DNA of 64,000 nt. Source: Kitagawia praeruptora. Its lineage: Eukaryota; Streptophyta; Magnoliopsida; Apiales; Apiaceae. Shown here one piece after another: positions 42,499 through 53,257 of this stretch (positions are counted from its first letter, which is position 1; each line of letters begins with the position of its first letter). The DNA lies in the NCBI GenBank assembly GCA_037693485.1, contig CM075349.1:71217001-71281000 (forward strand), written 5' to 3'. A program made the translations under genes and the position numbers. A model generated the notes under the pieces. It had not been told where the DNA came from and searched no databases. It worked only from the letters and a program-made list of their open reading frames with translations.

Positions 42499-44341
42499 GT
42501 GTTGAAAACTCATCCTGAACAGTTGACCAAATTTGAGTTAAAAGCTGATGAAGAAATTTTTGTTGGCTATCCGCTGTCCACTAATGTATTTAGAGTTTAT
42601 AATCTGAGAACCAAGGTGATTATGGAATCAATTCATGTGTCATTTGATGACAAGAAAATAACTGGACTTGAAGATGTAGATGAACATGATCAACTGCGCT
42701 TTGAAAATGAAGATTTAATCTCTGATGAAATAAACTCTGATGAGGCTGAACTGACAAACTCTGTTGAGGCAAACTCTGAACCTCTACTGGTACACACTGA
42801 AGAAACTTCTCAGCTACAAACAAGGGGAGAACCAGTTGAGGGGGAGCATGTAGAACCACTTCAAAGTGATGACTCAAATACTGAAAGTGAGTCAACTAAA
42901 AAATCTGGATCAAACTCTGATGACTCAAACTCTGAAAGTTCAAAATCTGACAGTTCAAATTCTGAACAGTCAAATTTATGGGGAGCCTCAGAGAATGAAG
43001 AAACGCAACAAGAAAATCAGAAGAGCATGGATCAAGGGGGAGGATCAAACATTGATAGAAGTCATTTACCTTCAGCAAGGAAATGGACAAAATCTCATAC
43101 ACCTGATTTAATTATTGGTGATCCAGATGAAAAAGTAAGGACAAGGAGTGCTACAACAAATGAATGTTTGCTTCATGCATTCTTGTCACAATCTGAACCA
43201 AAGAAGGTACAAGAAGCTCTTCAAGATGTTGACTGGATAACAACAATACAGGAAGAATTAAATGAATTTGAAAGAAATGAAGTTTGGACCCTTGTACCAA
43301 GACCAAAGAATAGATTTGTTGTTGGTACTAAATGGGTTTTCAGAAATAAAACTGATAGTGAGGGAATTGTTACAAAGAACAAGGCTAGACTTGTGGCAAA
43401 AGTCTATTCACAGCAGGAAGGAATAGACTATGATGAAACTTTTGCTCAAGTTGCAAGATTGGAGGCAATAAGGATTTTTCTAGCATATGCCTCTCTTAAG
43501 AAATTTAAGGTATTTCAGATGGATATGAAAAGTGCTTTTCTGAATGGAAAGCTTGAAGAAGAAGTGTTTGTTGAACAACCACCAGGATTTGTGGACCCCA
43601 AATATCAAGATTATGTCTACAGGCTAGATAAGGCACTCTATGGACTTAAGCAGGCACCAAGAGCATGGTATGAAACTCTGGCTCAATTTCTTCTAGAAAG
43701 TGAGTTTTACAGAGGTACAATTGATAAAACCCTGTTCTATTTTAAATATGGTTGTGACTTGCTTTTAGTTCAAATATATGTTGATGACATAATTTTTGGG
43801 TCTACTAATGATAAACTCTGTACAAAGTTTGCCAAGCTCATGCAGTCCAGGTATCAAATGAGTATGATGGGAGAACTTAGTTATTTTCTAGGCCTACAAG
43901 TGAAGCAAACAGATGATGGGATTTTTATAAATCAAGCAAAATATACCAGAAATCTTCTCAAGAAATTTGTTATGCTTGACTGTTCATCTGCAACAACTCC
44001 CATGGCAACAACAACAAAGTTGGACAAAGACACAGGAGCTTCAGTAGATATGACAAGCTATAGAGGAATGATAGGGTCTCTTCTTTATTTGACAGCAAGT
44101 AGACCTGATATCATGTATGCAACCTATCTCTATGCAAGGTTTCAGGCAGACCCCAGAGAACCACATCTCACAGCTGTGAAAAGAATTTTTAAGTATCTCA
44201 AGGGCACCATAACCTTAGGTCTGTGGTATCCCAGAGAATCAGATTTCAAGCTACTTGGTTACTCTGATGCAGACTTTGCAGGCTATAAGATAGACAGAAA
44301 AAGAACCATTGGAAGTTGTCGATTTCTGGGTGACAGACTTG
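42499..44341 (+). pseudogene. Element B pol: linker, reverse transcriptase and start of RNase H
   Basis: This frame is open to the D insertion. It has the integrase C-terminal GYPLSTNVFRVYN, a Ser/Asn/Asp-rich acidic linker, then RT with TKWVFRNKTD, FQMDMKSAFLNG, LYGLKQAPRAWYE and YVDDIIFGS. RNase H begins with YSDADFAG and is cut after LGDRLV by element D. Conserved residues have drifted (AKVYSQQ for AKGYSQQ, FAQVAR for FAPVAR). Codons shown beyond 44341 would come from the D LTR and are not part of the gene. Confidence 0.88.
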
Positions 44342-45661
44342 TGATAGAGTATATTTTTATATATATTTTAGATGATTTTATTCTCATATTTATTGTGTTT
44401 TGCATTGATTTGGATTTTTATTTAATAGATTTTATTGTTTTATTGTAGGAAATAAAGAATTCATGACTTGGAAGGATTTGGAGCAAAAAGAGCTATTTTG
44501 GAGATAAAATAGGAGAAAATTCGTAATATTGGGCTATACGGGCTGCCTGCACTGTTTTGGCCATATCTTGAGTTCCAGAAGTCAGAATTTGACGATCTTA
44601 CTGTCCACGCGAAGCTTAGGGAATTATCTTTAATTCAGAGGTGGTCCAGTAATCAAAATCCAACTGGAAGAGCCCAGAAACAGAGGAGAAAAAGAAGTGA
44701 CGAATTTTAATTAAGGAATCCTATTCAGTTATGGAATCCTACTTGTAATTTATTTAGAGTATTAAAATACTTTTATTGGGCAAGACTTTTAGAGCCTATA
44801 TAAACACATCTAGGGTATTATTTTATAGGGAGATACATACGTGCTCCTACTCTTAGGAGCTAGGGTTTTGGAGAGGAGACCATGAATTTCATTCTTGTGA
44901 CAGGATTGATGATTGCAGGTTTTCTTATCTGAATTTCTTCTCAATTCTTATTAGTTTAATTATGTTTTCTTGTTTTACTAGTTGTTTTACTTGTTTAATT
45001 ATTAGCGAGTAGTTATTTCTAGGGCTTAAAGGGAAGCCATGTTTGCACTAATATTGGCATGATTTTCATAGTGGTTTGATTGGTTATGGTTAATTCTGAT
45101 TGATATGTTTTAATCATTAATTTGTGTAATTGGCCAATATCATGGATTAATTATATGCAAATAGGGGTATGGATCGAGAGATTTACTTACTAGAGGCACA
45201 CATACGATTAGCAGAATTGAATTTGAGTGCGAAAGCATCATTGGATTTCTGAGAGCGTTAATTCTTGAAAGAGATTAACTTGACTCTAATTACCTGATTG
45301 ATTGAATTACTAAAATTGGTTAATTGTGTTGAATGTTTCGAGAGTGTTAATGCTTGAAAGAGATTAACATACTCTAGTTATAGGATCACATTGATTGCTT
45401 TAGCTTAAGAGCCAATTGTGTAAGCATGGTGGACCTGACTGCCCTAGGTTTTAAATAATTTGTTTAACATCTATTTAATTAGTGTTAATCTAGTTTAATT
45501 AGTTAATTAATAATTCCCCAATAATCGTTTGACCCTTGAAACAATTAGCGATAACTGAAAAGGAATTAGTAGAACCTGTCTCCTTGTGGATTCGACCCGC
45601 TTGCCATCTGTACTAGCAATAGACACCGTGCGCTTGCGGTTAGGTATAATTTAACATATCA
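44342..45661 (+). repeat. 5' LTR of element D (1320 bp)
   Basis: TGATAGAG...ATATCA. It has the TATA box CTATATAAAC near 44796 followed by a transcribed-looking part. It is almost identical to 50045-51364 and clearly related to the G units (62422 onward, minus strand), for example in GAGCCTATATAAACACATC and GGCCATATCTTGAGTTC. Confidence 0.93.
44797..44805 (+). promoter_or_regulatory. TATA box in LTR of D
   Basis: TATATAAAC in GAGCCTATATAAACACATC. The same word is conserved in the 3' LTR (50500-50508) and in G (about 63267-63275, minus strand). Conservation between diverged LTRs supports a promoter role. Confidence 0.7.
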
Positions 45662-45667
45662 AGTTTT

Positions 45668-45686
45668 TGGCGCCGCTGCCGGGGAG
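45668..45686 (+). promoter_or_regulatory. Primer-binding site of element D (tRNA-Asp type)
   Basis: TGGCGCCGCTGCCGGGGAG begins 6 bp after the LTR. The usual site in Athila/Tat elements is TGGCGCCGTTGCCGGGGA, complementary to tRNA-Asp, so there is one difference. Confidence 0.85.
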
Positions 45687-45814
45687 ACAGCGAGTTTCTA
45701 TTGATTTTAATTTAGTTGTTTAGATTGTTTCCATTGTCTCATTGGAACTTTTGTTCCAATTGAGGCAGATTTTACTACGTTTTCTTGGCTTTGTTGAGTG
45801 TCTACAGGTTTGCA

Positions 45815-47251
45815 ATGGGTGAAGTTGATACTTTTGCACTCTTATCTTCCCTAGTAGAGGCACATACTCGAGAGATTGCCATGTCGAAGACTACAGAGCC
45901 CACTATGCGTCCAATGAGTATCAATGAGATGTCACAAGTGGCCCCTAAAACTTACAACTTCTGTCCAATTTGTGGTGTCCAGGGTCATTATGGTTTGGAA
46001 TGCTCTTACAATGTCTATAATTCTCAGAATGCTCAGTTGGGACAAATGAATTCTTTTGAAGAAGGATATGGGTACAATCAGTATTCAAACACTTTTGATC
46101 AAGAATGCGTGAATCAACCAGATTTCTACTACCAGGACAATGGTGCTCAAAATTTTTCATATCATAATCAGCAACAGTTTGAGCAACAATATTATCAGTC
46201 ATATGAGCAACCGCCACAGCAAGAATATCAATATCCTCCTCTACAAGAAGATCTACATGTTTCTCAACCCAGCGTAGATGTGCAAGCTGATCAGACAAAT
46301 GAGATGTGGGATATCTTGAATAAACTGCTAAAGCGTTCTGAAGAATTAGAAACTCAAAGTTTGGTGATTGAATCTCAAATTTCACAGTTGGCTAACTCTT
46401 CTACTACAGTGCAGCTCGACTATTTACCATCATCATCTATCCGATCCGAAGAGGACCTGACTGCTATCAATCTCATAAGCGATCAGGAATATGATAGTTT
46501 CTCCATGTATGTTGATGATGAGGCCATTGATAAAGAGAAGGAGTATGCCACCGATGACAAGATCAATGATGTTGCTGCTACTGAGAACAATGTGACTGAT
46601 GATGAGGCTACAAAGGAAAGCAATACAGAGATGGTTGTTGTTTCTCTTCCACAACCTATGCCTAAGCTACCATGTATTGATAAATTTGTTCTCGATCTAG
46701 CCTCTACTTACAAGGCTTCTTTGCTCAAGAACACTTATTTCAAGGTTGATGTGATAACAAATATTGTCCAAGATGATATTTCTCAAATTCTGGTTGAGGA
46801 TCCATACAAAGTGGCTCCTACGTTTCAAGCTCGAGAAGAGGGAGAAGATGGAAGTGTCTTATTAACCAATGATGTGATAAGCCAAGATGTCCGAATGGCT
46901 CCAGTGAAAGTGAGGAGTGAAGAAAAGCCACCACCAGAACCTCCACCTTATGTCAAGGGAGTACAATATTTTCGTGGTGTTGAATTTTATCGCTGTTTTA
47001 TCACAAAGTTTTCCAAAACTGCACAAGCACTCTCTCTATTGCTTATTAATGACATATTTTATTTTACTAATGCTTGTTTGGAGACTTTCTGCAGGATAAA
47101 GACAATCACTAATGCTCTTGATACTTTTTGTGGTGACGAGTTTATGATCGAGAAAGTGGATATTACGCCTTTACCGGAGTATTTTCGAGGAGGTCAAGCT
47201 ATTGACGTTAAAAAAAGCGCTTGGTGGGAGGCAACCCATGCATTAGTGTAG
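45815..47251 (+). CDS. Element D ORF: gag zinc knuckle joined to RT remnant
   Basis: The ATG at 45815 (MGEVDTFALLSS) is preferred because it follows the leader; the frame is also open about 10 codons upstream. Residues 50-63 form a knuckle CPICGVQGHYGLEC (CX2CX4HX4C). A Gln/Tyr/Asn-rich part and an acidic linker follow. Near residues 385-430 comes FRGVEFYRCFITKFSKTAQA and LETFCRIKT, the well-known FYRRFI.DFSK...PL...L region at the RT/RNase H border of Ty3 elements. The protease, the catalytic RT core and integrase are absent, so this is a deletion fusion that has stayed in frame (about 478 codons). The ending just before TAG comes from a GCGCTTGGTGGGAGGCAACC sequence common after pol in such elements. 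Confidence 0.75.
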   Translation: MGEVDTFALLSSLVEAHTREIAMSKTTEPTMRPMSINEMSQVAPKTYNFCPICGVQGHYGLECSYNVYNSQNAQLGQMNSFEEGYGYNQYSNTFDQECVNQPDFYYQDNGAQNFSYHNQQQFEQQYYQSYEQPPQQEYQYPPLQEDLHVSQPSVDVQADQTNEMWDILNKLLKRSEELETQSLVIESQISQLANSSTTVQLDYLPSSSIRSEEDLTAINLISDQEYDSFSMYVDDEAIDKEKEYATDDKINDVAATENNVTDDEATKESNTEMVVVSLPQPMPKLPCIDKFVLDLASTYKASLLKNTYFKVDVITNIVQDDISQILVEDPYKVAPTFQAREEGEDGSVLLTNDVISQDVRMAPVKVRSEEKPPPEPPPYVKGVQYFRGVEFYRCFITKFSKTAQALSLLLINDIFYFTNACLETFCRIKTITNALDTFCGDEFMIEKVDITPLPEYFRGGQAIDVKKSAWWEATHALV

Positions 47252-47404
47252 AAAAAAAAAAGAGAGAAACGAGAAAAAATTTTTGAGTGTTGTATGAAGG
47301 AAAAAAAATGAGAGTAGAAAGAAAAAAAAAATATAGGGAGTGTAGTAGAAGTGAAAAAAAAAAAATCTGTGAAAAAAAAAAAAAAAAATATTCCGAACAG
47401 TAGG

Positions 47405-47555
47405 GTGCAGCGCATGAGGCGCCACAACCATGCAACTGCGCCCAGCTGACCAGAGGATCCCCGCGCGTGAAGCGCCATACGCGGCCTGATGCGCCAGGAT
47501 TGGACAGAGGTTACACGCGCATGATGCGCCCTACTCGCGCATGAGGCGCCAGACT
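47405..47555. repeat. GC-rich GCGCATGAGGCGCC repeats in D
   Basis: About five variants (GCGCATGAGGCGCC, GCGCGTGAAGCGCC, CCTGATGCGCC, GCGCATGATGCGCC, GCGCATGAGGCGCC) lie within 150 bp, a sharp GC island in AT-rich DNA. Confidence 0.75.
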
Positions 47556-50029
47556 TGTCTGCTTGTTCTGTTTATGCAGATTGTTTTTGTCCCATAAATC
47601 CATGCAGATTGTTTTTGTCCACCAGGTGAGTTTGTTTTGTACGTGAATATATGTTTTAACTTATATTAAAATCAATTCAGGTCACAAATCAATTCCTACT
47701 CCTTTTCTAATTCTTTTCTCCACCTCAAATTCTAATTCTAGCCCCATATTAATTCCAACTTATTTCCAATCCATATCCTATTTCATATTTTATTTTATTT
47801 ATTTTATTTATTTATTTTTTATTTTTTTATTTTTATTTTTATTTTTATTTTTTCCCCCAAATATATATACCCACCTATACATACAAATCCAATTCCTTTT
47901 CTACTTCTTTAAAAATTCAATTCTAAAGAGGAATTAATTGCAAGTTCACCTCTTTGATTCGTATTGGGTAAATCTTTTTCTCTAATTTTATTTTTATAAC
48001 GAATTTGTGTTCTTGTAAATTGGGATTTTGTATTATTCTTGGAATTTGGGCTATTTTTGGTGTGATATTGCTTGGCAATTATTGGTGGAGTTTCTTGTGA
48101 GTTGGGTATTGATTCTTTTGGCGAGGAAAAAAATTGTTGGGTTGGTTCATATGATTGGTGAGTGGTTCGGAAGTGGTGAGTGGATGGCTCCTAAGCGAAT
48201 GAGGGATGATTTTCACACCTGACATCTTGATTCCAGGGGAGTTTTCTTTCTTTTCTTTTTAGTGTAGTTTTATTTTGTTTTTAATTGTAGTTTTATATCT
48301 TGTTCATTAGTTCATTGGGGACAATGAACCGCTTAAGTGTGGGGAGGTGTTCTCAACGTAGTGTATTACTTGTTTAAAAAAAAAATCAAAAAAAAAATTA
48401 AAAAATTAAAAATACCAAAAATAATTCTAGCCATGCAATTTGATTAGTTGTTGTATTTTGCTTGATACACCCATGCATGCGTAGAATTCTTGTGTTTATT
48501 GACGCTTTTGTATGAGAAGTGACGTGCTTTGTTCTTGTGCACACACTTTCAATAGCAAGTTGAAGCTAGTAGACTTAATTGGATGTTGTAAGTGATTAGA
48601 ATGACATGAATATGTGCAAGATGACTTGGTTTTCATGCTTTGAGTACAAGTAGATGCGTTAGAGAGTCTTGTTACCTGGGATTGATTATGTTTTGTCACA
48701 CCAAGTGAGTTTTGAGCCTATATGCATATCTTTTGCATGATTTTTCGTTTGCTTGAGTGTCCACATGTTGTTTACATTGCTAGCACTTACTTGAGATCTT
48801 TCTTGAAATGCATGATATTACTTGATGATGAGATGATAAAGGCACTTAGGTTTAACCTCGTATTTCCCATATTTCCACACCTTTTAAACATGATCAATTA
48901 GTTAACCCTTTGAGCCTAATCCTATTCTTTCGGTGACACACCACATTACTTGCCATTATCCTTTTTATTCTATTGGCCTTACATTGAATTTGATCCTAAA
49001 TTGTCAAAGGCTAGTATCGTGTTTAAGGGAGTAATAAGGTGTTCATAAAAGGGGGGTTATTGATGATCATACTTTTGGGGAATATTAATTTTGGGTTGAT
49101 GCTTGCTAGTCGAAATTCATAAAAATATTTATGGATCATTGTGTTTATTCTTTAGCTCTCAAAAAAAGAAAAAAAAAGAAAAAAAAAAAACAGAAAAACA
49201 TAGAAAAAAAAAAAGAAAAAAAAATAAATAAATTTGAGAGCATTCTTAGGTTTGTATGATCCTTCTTCATTCGACTAGTCAAGTTATTATGTAAGGGTTA
49301 TTGAAAAATCCAAGTGTGGGGAAGTATTTGTTTTAATAGAAAGGGAATGGAATGAATTATATTGTTGGGTACTAGCTTTTGACATTTAACCTGTTTTAGC
49401 TTTAATTGACATACCTTGTCCCTAGCCCACGCTACAACCCGAATAAAGACCTTTTGATTGTCATCAGTGATGTATGTTGTGTTGAGAGTGAGATTGATTG
49501 CGAGTGTCAAGTTTTGTTTATGATTTTGTTGGAATTGAGTGATACACTTTACCTTGTTCTTGAGTGAATATTCGTTTTTGAGTGAAAGGTGAGTTATTAC
49601 TTGTTTTGGCATAGGAGATCCCGGGTTTAGACTTAAAGATGTGTTTCTTGTGGGCTTAGCATGATTACCAACGATTTTTACACTTGACATGAATTTTTAT
49701 GACCTTCTGCATGCTGGTTGAGTAGACTACGTGAATACTTGCACTTTCGACACCAAGACATCGTATGTTTGCTTTGATTCTTAAGTTGATGTGGCATGAG
49801 AGGACTTGTGTGTGTGGTGTTGTGTTAGCATTGATCTTTTGCATGGTTGGATGAATTTTGTGGGTACATTCACTATAAACCCTCACGAGACAACACTCGT
49901 CCTACTAGGGCTGCCTAGGGGTTTAACGGCTTGTTGCATATGCTCAATGCAATCGTGTCATCTACGAAAGTGATGTTTGTTAGGACTTAGTTTTTATTTC
50001 ACTTATTTGCCCGAGGACGTGCAAATGCT

Positions 50030-50044
50030 AAGTGTGGGGATGTT
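50030..50044 (+). promoter_or_regulatory. Polypurine tract of element D
   Basis: AAGTGTGGGGATGTT lies against the 3' LTR. Two further AAGTGTGGGGA copies upstream (48335 and 49312) resemble internal polypurine tracts. Confidence 0.7.
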
Positions 50045-51364
50045 TGATAGAGTATATTTTTATATATATTTTAGATGATTTTATTCTCATATTTATTGTG
50101 TTTTGCATTGATTTGGATTTTTATTTAATAGATTTTATTGTTTTATTGTAGGAAATAAAGAATTCATGACTTGGAAGGATTTGGAGCAAAAAGAGCTATT
50201 TTGGAGATAAAATAGGAGAAAATTCGTAATATTGGGCTATACGGGCTGCCTGCACTGTTTTGGCCATATCTTGAGTTCCAGAAGTCAGAATTTGACGATC
50301 TTACTGTCCACGCGAAGCTTAGGGAATTATCTTTAATTCAGAGGTGGTCCAGTAATCAAAATCCAACTGGAAGAGCCCAGAAACAGAGGAGAAAAAGAAG
50401 TGACGAATTTTAATTAAGGAATCCTATTCAGTTATGGAATCCTACTTGTAATTTATTTAGAGTATTAAAATACTTTTATTGGGCAAGACTTTTAGAGCCT
50501 ATATAAACACATCTAGGGTATTATTTTATAGGGAGATACATACGTGCTCCTACTCTTAGGAGCTAGGGTTTTGGAGAGGAGACCATGAATTTCATTCTTG
50601 TGACAGGATTGATGATTGCAGGTTTTCTTATCTGAATTTCTTCTCAATTCTTATTAGTTTAATTATGTTTTCTTGTTTTACTAGTTGTTTTACTTGTTTA
50701 ATTATTAGCGAGTAGTTATTTCTAGGGCTTAAAGGGAAGCCATGTTTGCACTAATATTGGCATGATTTTCATAGTGGTTTGATTGGTTATGGTTAATTCT
50801 GATTGATATGTTTTAATCATTAATTTGTGTAATTGGCCAATATCATGGATTAATTATATGCAAATAGGGGTATGGATCGAGAGATTTACTTACTAGAGGC
50901 ACACATACGATTAGCAGAATTGAATTTGAGTGCGAAAGCATCATTGGATTTCTGAGAGCGTTAATTCTTGAAAGAGATTAACTTGACTCTAATTACCTGA
51001 TTGATTGAATTACTAAAATTGGTTAATTGTGTTGAATGTTTCGAGAGTGTTAATGCTTGAAAGAGATTAACATACTCTAGTTATAGGATCACATTGATTG
51101 CTTTAGCTTAAGAGCCAATTGTGTAAGCATGGTGGACCTGATTGCCCTAGGTTTTAAATAATTTGTTTATCATCTATTTAATTAGTGTTAATCTAGTTTA
51201 ATTAGTTAATTAATAATTCCCCAATAATCGTTTGACCCTTGAAACAATTAGCGATAACTGAAAAGGAATTAGTAGAACCTGTCTCCTTGTGGATTCGACC
51301 CGCTTGCCATCTGTACTAGCAATAGACACCGTGCGCTTGCGGTTAGGTATAATTTAACATATCA
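50045..51364 (+). repeat. 3' LTR of element D (1320 bp)
   Basis: It pairs with 44342-45661. Differences noticed by eye are GACCTGACTG/GACCTGATTG and TTTAACATC/TTTATCATC. It is followed by the TSD copy acttg. Confidence 0.93.
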
Positions 51365-51749
51365 ACTTGTTTCTTGGTACAACAAGAAACAGAAATCAAT
51401 CTCTACATCTACAGCTGAAGCAGAGTATATTGCAGCTGGTAGCTGTTGTGCACAGATTATGTGGATGATGAATCAATTGCTGGATTATGGATTGAGGTAC
51501 ATTAAAATTCTTATTTACTGTGATAATCAAAGTGTTATTGCAATGACAGGTAATCCAGTACAACATTTAATGACCAAGCACATCAGCATAAGGTACCATT
51601 TCATCAGAGAACATGTAGAGGAAGGAAGTATTGAGCTTCATTTTATGTCTACAGACCAACAGCTTGCAGATATCTTCACCAAGCCATTGAGTGAAGCTAC
51701 ATTTACAAGACTGGTAAATGAACTAGGAATGATCTCTGGTTTCGACTAG
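51365..51749 (+). pseudogene. Element B pol: remainder of RNase H
   Basis: After the D TSD the frame of 44341 continues with STSTAEAEYIAAG, YCDNQSVIAM, HISIRYHFIREHVEEG and QQLADIFTKPLSE, ending in SGFD and TAG, the same end as A. With 42499-44341 it makes up the RT/RNase H half of the B polyprotein. Confidence 0.88.
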
Positions 51750-53257
51750 AGATGATGGTTAGACTCAAAATTACTTATGTAATATGTTGCTCATGTTTCT
51801 ATGATTATGTTAAATGCTATGCAAACTCTGCTATTAAACTCTGTTACTTTGTGATCATACATTTGTTAGCATACTCTGTAGGTCATATACTGTTGACATG
51901 TTGGATAACTCTGATAAACTCTGATAATGTTATTTTCTGATATGAACACCGATGAAGAAATCTGTATGAAACATGATTCTCAGTAATTAATCATGAATCT
52001 TTCTAAGTTATTTGTGATCTAATCTTAGACTGTGCAGAAAATTAACACAGCATGATATTCTTTCATATTTATAGCATCTCTTAGTTTATCTATCCTAAAC
52101 TCTGAGTCTGTAAATACTGTGTGCATTGCCTCTCATGAATAACTTCTGATGTTGATGACTTCCAAACTCTGTTAGTTAAACTCTGTTAAGTTAGATGCTG
52201 TTAATTGTCTACCTCCAAAGCAAATGTATATAGGCTGTTAGGTCATGTTGTGTCTAGGACGACCCAGGAACTTGATGGTAAAAAGTAAGGGCTAAAATTC
52301 TTTGATTTTTGGTAACTAATCAAAGACTAGGAAGAACCAGGAACTTATCAAAAGATAAGTGCTAAAATTCTCTAATTTTTGGTGACTAGTCAAAGACTAG
52401 GAAGACCCATGAACTTATCAAAATGATAAGGATAAAATTATGGGATTTTTGGTGACTAGTTAGAGATTAGGAAGACCCAGGAACTTATCAAAATGATAAG
52501 GGCTAAAATTATAGGATTTTTGGTGACTAGTTACAACCTCTGGTAAAAACAAATGTAGTTAGAAAGGGGGTATAAGTTATTTCAGAGTTACTGTATATCA
52601 TTTTCTACAGAGTTTAGCATTCATCATACATTCAGTGTTTACTATGAGAGTTTGTGCAAACAGTGTTTCCTGATTTATTTTATGGATTTTATGAAATATT
52701 AGATGCTCTAAAAATTGAATTAGTAAACTCTGCTATACACACACACAAATTCACAACTGTGCAGTTTTTGAAAGGGTTACGGTAATAAAGTTGGAGAATT
52801 GACAAACACTGATGAATTTTTGTCTAGTACTCTAAGGTTATATTTTATTTCAGACAATTTCTATACTTGGGGTAAAAAGTGTTAATTGCCAACTGTTAAT
52901 GAGTAATTATGGTATTAACGTGTATTGGTAATGGGAGAGAGAGTAGCAGTAATTATTGCTATAATTACTGAGCGTGCAAAGGTTGTTACAGTGCATGTGT
53001 GCCATGTGTCCCACTCACACATTTTACAAGAAACTGTTGCGTGTGTTAATGTTATAACGATTGGGTTTTAATTTTTAATTACATATCTAATCATTTCACT
53101 TAAACGGTTCATATTCACTCACCCACTTACACACCCACTCACAGTTACTTTGCATACACAATTACTCTCAGTTATTCTGTTCTCTCTTGCGCATTTTCAC
53201 AAACACCTTCCATACACATATTTTTTTCTCTAACATTTTCTTCTAAAATCTAGTCTC
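51750..53257 (+). other. Spacer between RNase H and accessory ORF in B
   Basis: About 1.5 kb without credible coding, rich in AAACTCTG words. It holds a 70-bp tandem repeat (52250-52530, listed separately) and, at the end, a CACACCCACTCACA-type leader before the accessory ATG. Confidence 0.6.
52250..52530 (+). repeat. 70-bp tandem repeat in B spacer, four copies
   Basis: GAACTT anchors lie at 52268, 52341, 52411 and 52481 (periods 73, 70, 70). Units include GGAAGACCCAGGAACTTATC and GGTGACTAGT. In the later copies CTTATCA-AAA-TGATAAG forms a perfect 7-bp hairpin. I saw no counterpart in the spacer of A. Confidence 0.85.

Larger units (their letters stand above)
47252..50044 (+). other. Non-coding 3' region of element D
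   Basis: It begins with purine-rich and A-run DNA (47252-47395) and a GC-rich block of GCGCATGAGGCGCC-type repeats (47405-47555). AT- and pyrimidine-rich sequence follows to about 48000. Three copies of AAGTGTGGGGA occur (48335, 49312, 50030), the last serving as polypurine tract at the 3' LTR. A second A-run block is at 49160-49235. No credible ORF was seen. Confidence 0.75.
44342..51364 (+). mobile_element. Non-autonomous Ty3-type element D
   Basis: Two 1320-bp LTRs (44342-45661 and 50045-51364) bound it, with TSD acttg (44337-44341, 51365-51369). The primer site is complementary to tRNA-Asp, as in Athila/Tat-type Ty3 elements. The single ORF joins a gag zinc knuckle to an RT remnant, and about 2.8 kb of non-coding DNA follows. 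I noticed only about two differences between the LTRs, so it is the youngest insertion visible. It lies inside the RNase H of B. Confidence 0.92.

Noticed and set aside
47194..47478. Minus-strand Phe-rich ORFs
   Set aside because: Translations of A-runs in the non-coding part of D.
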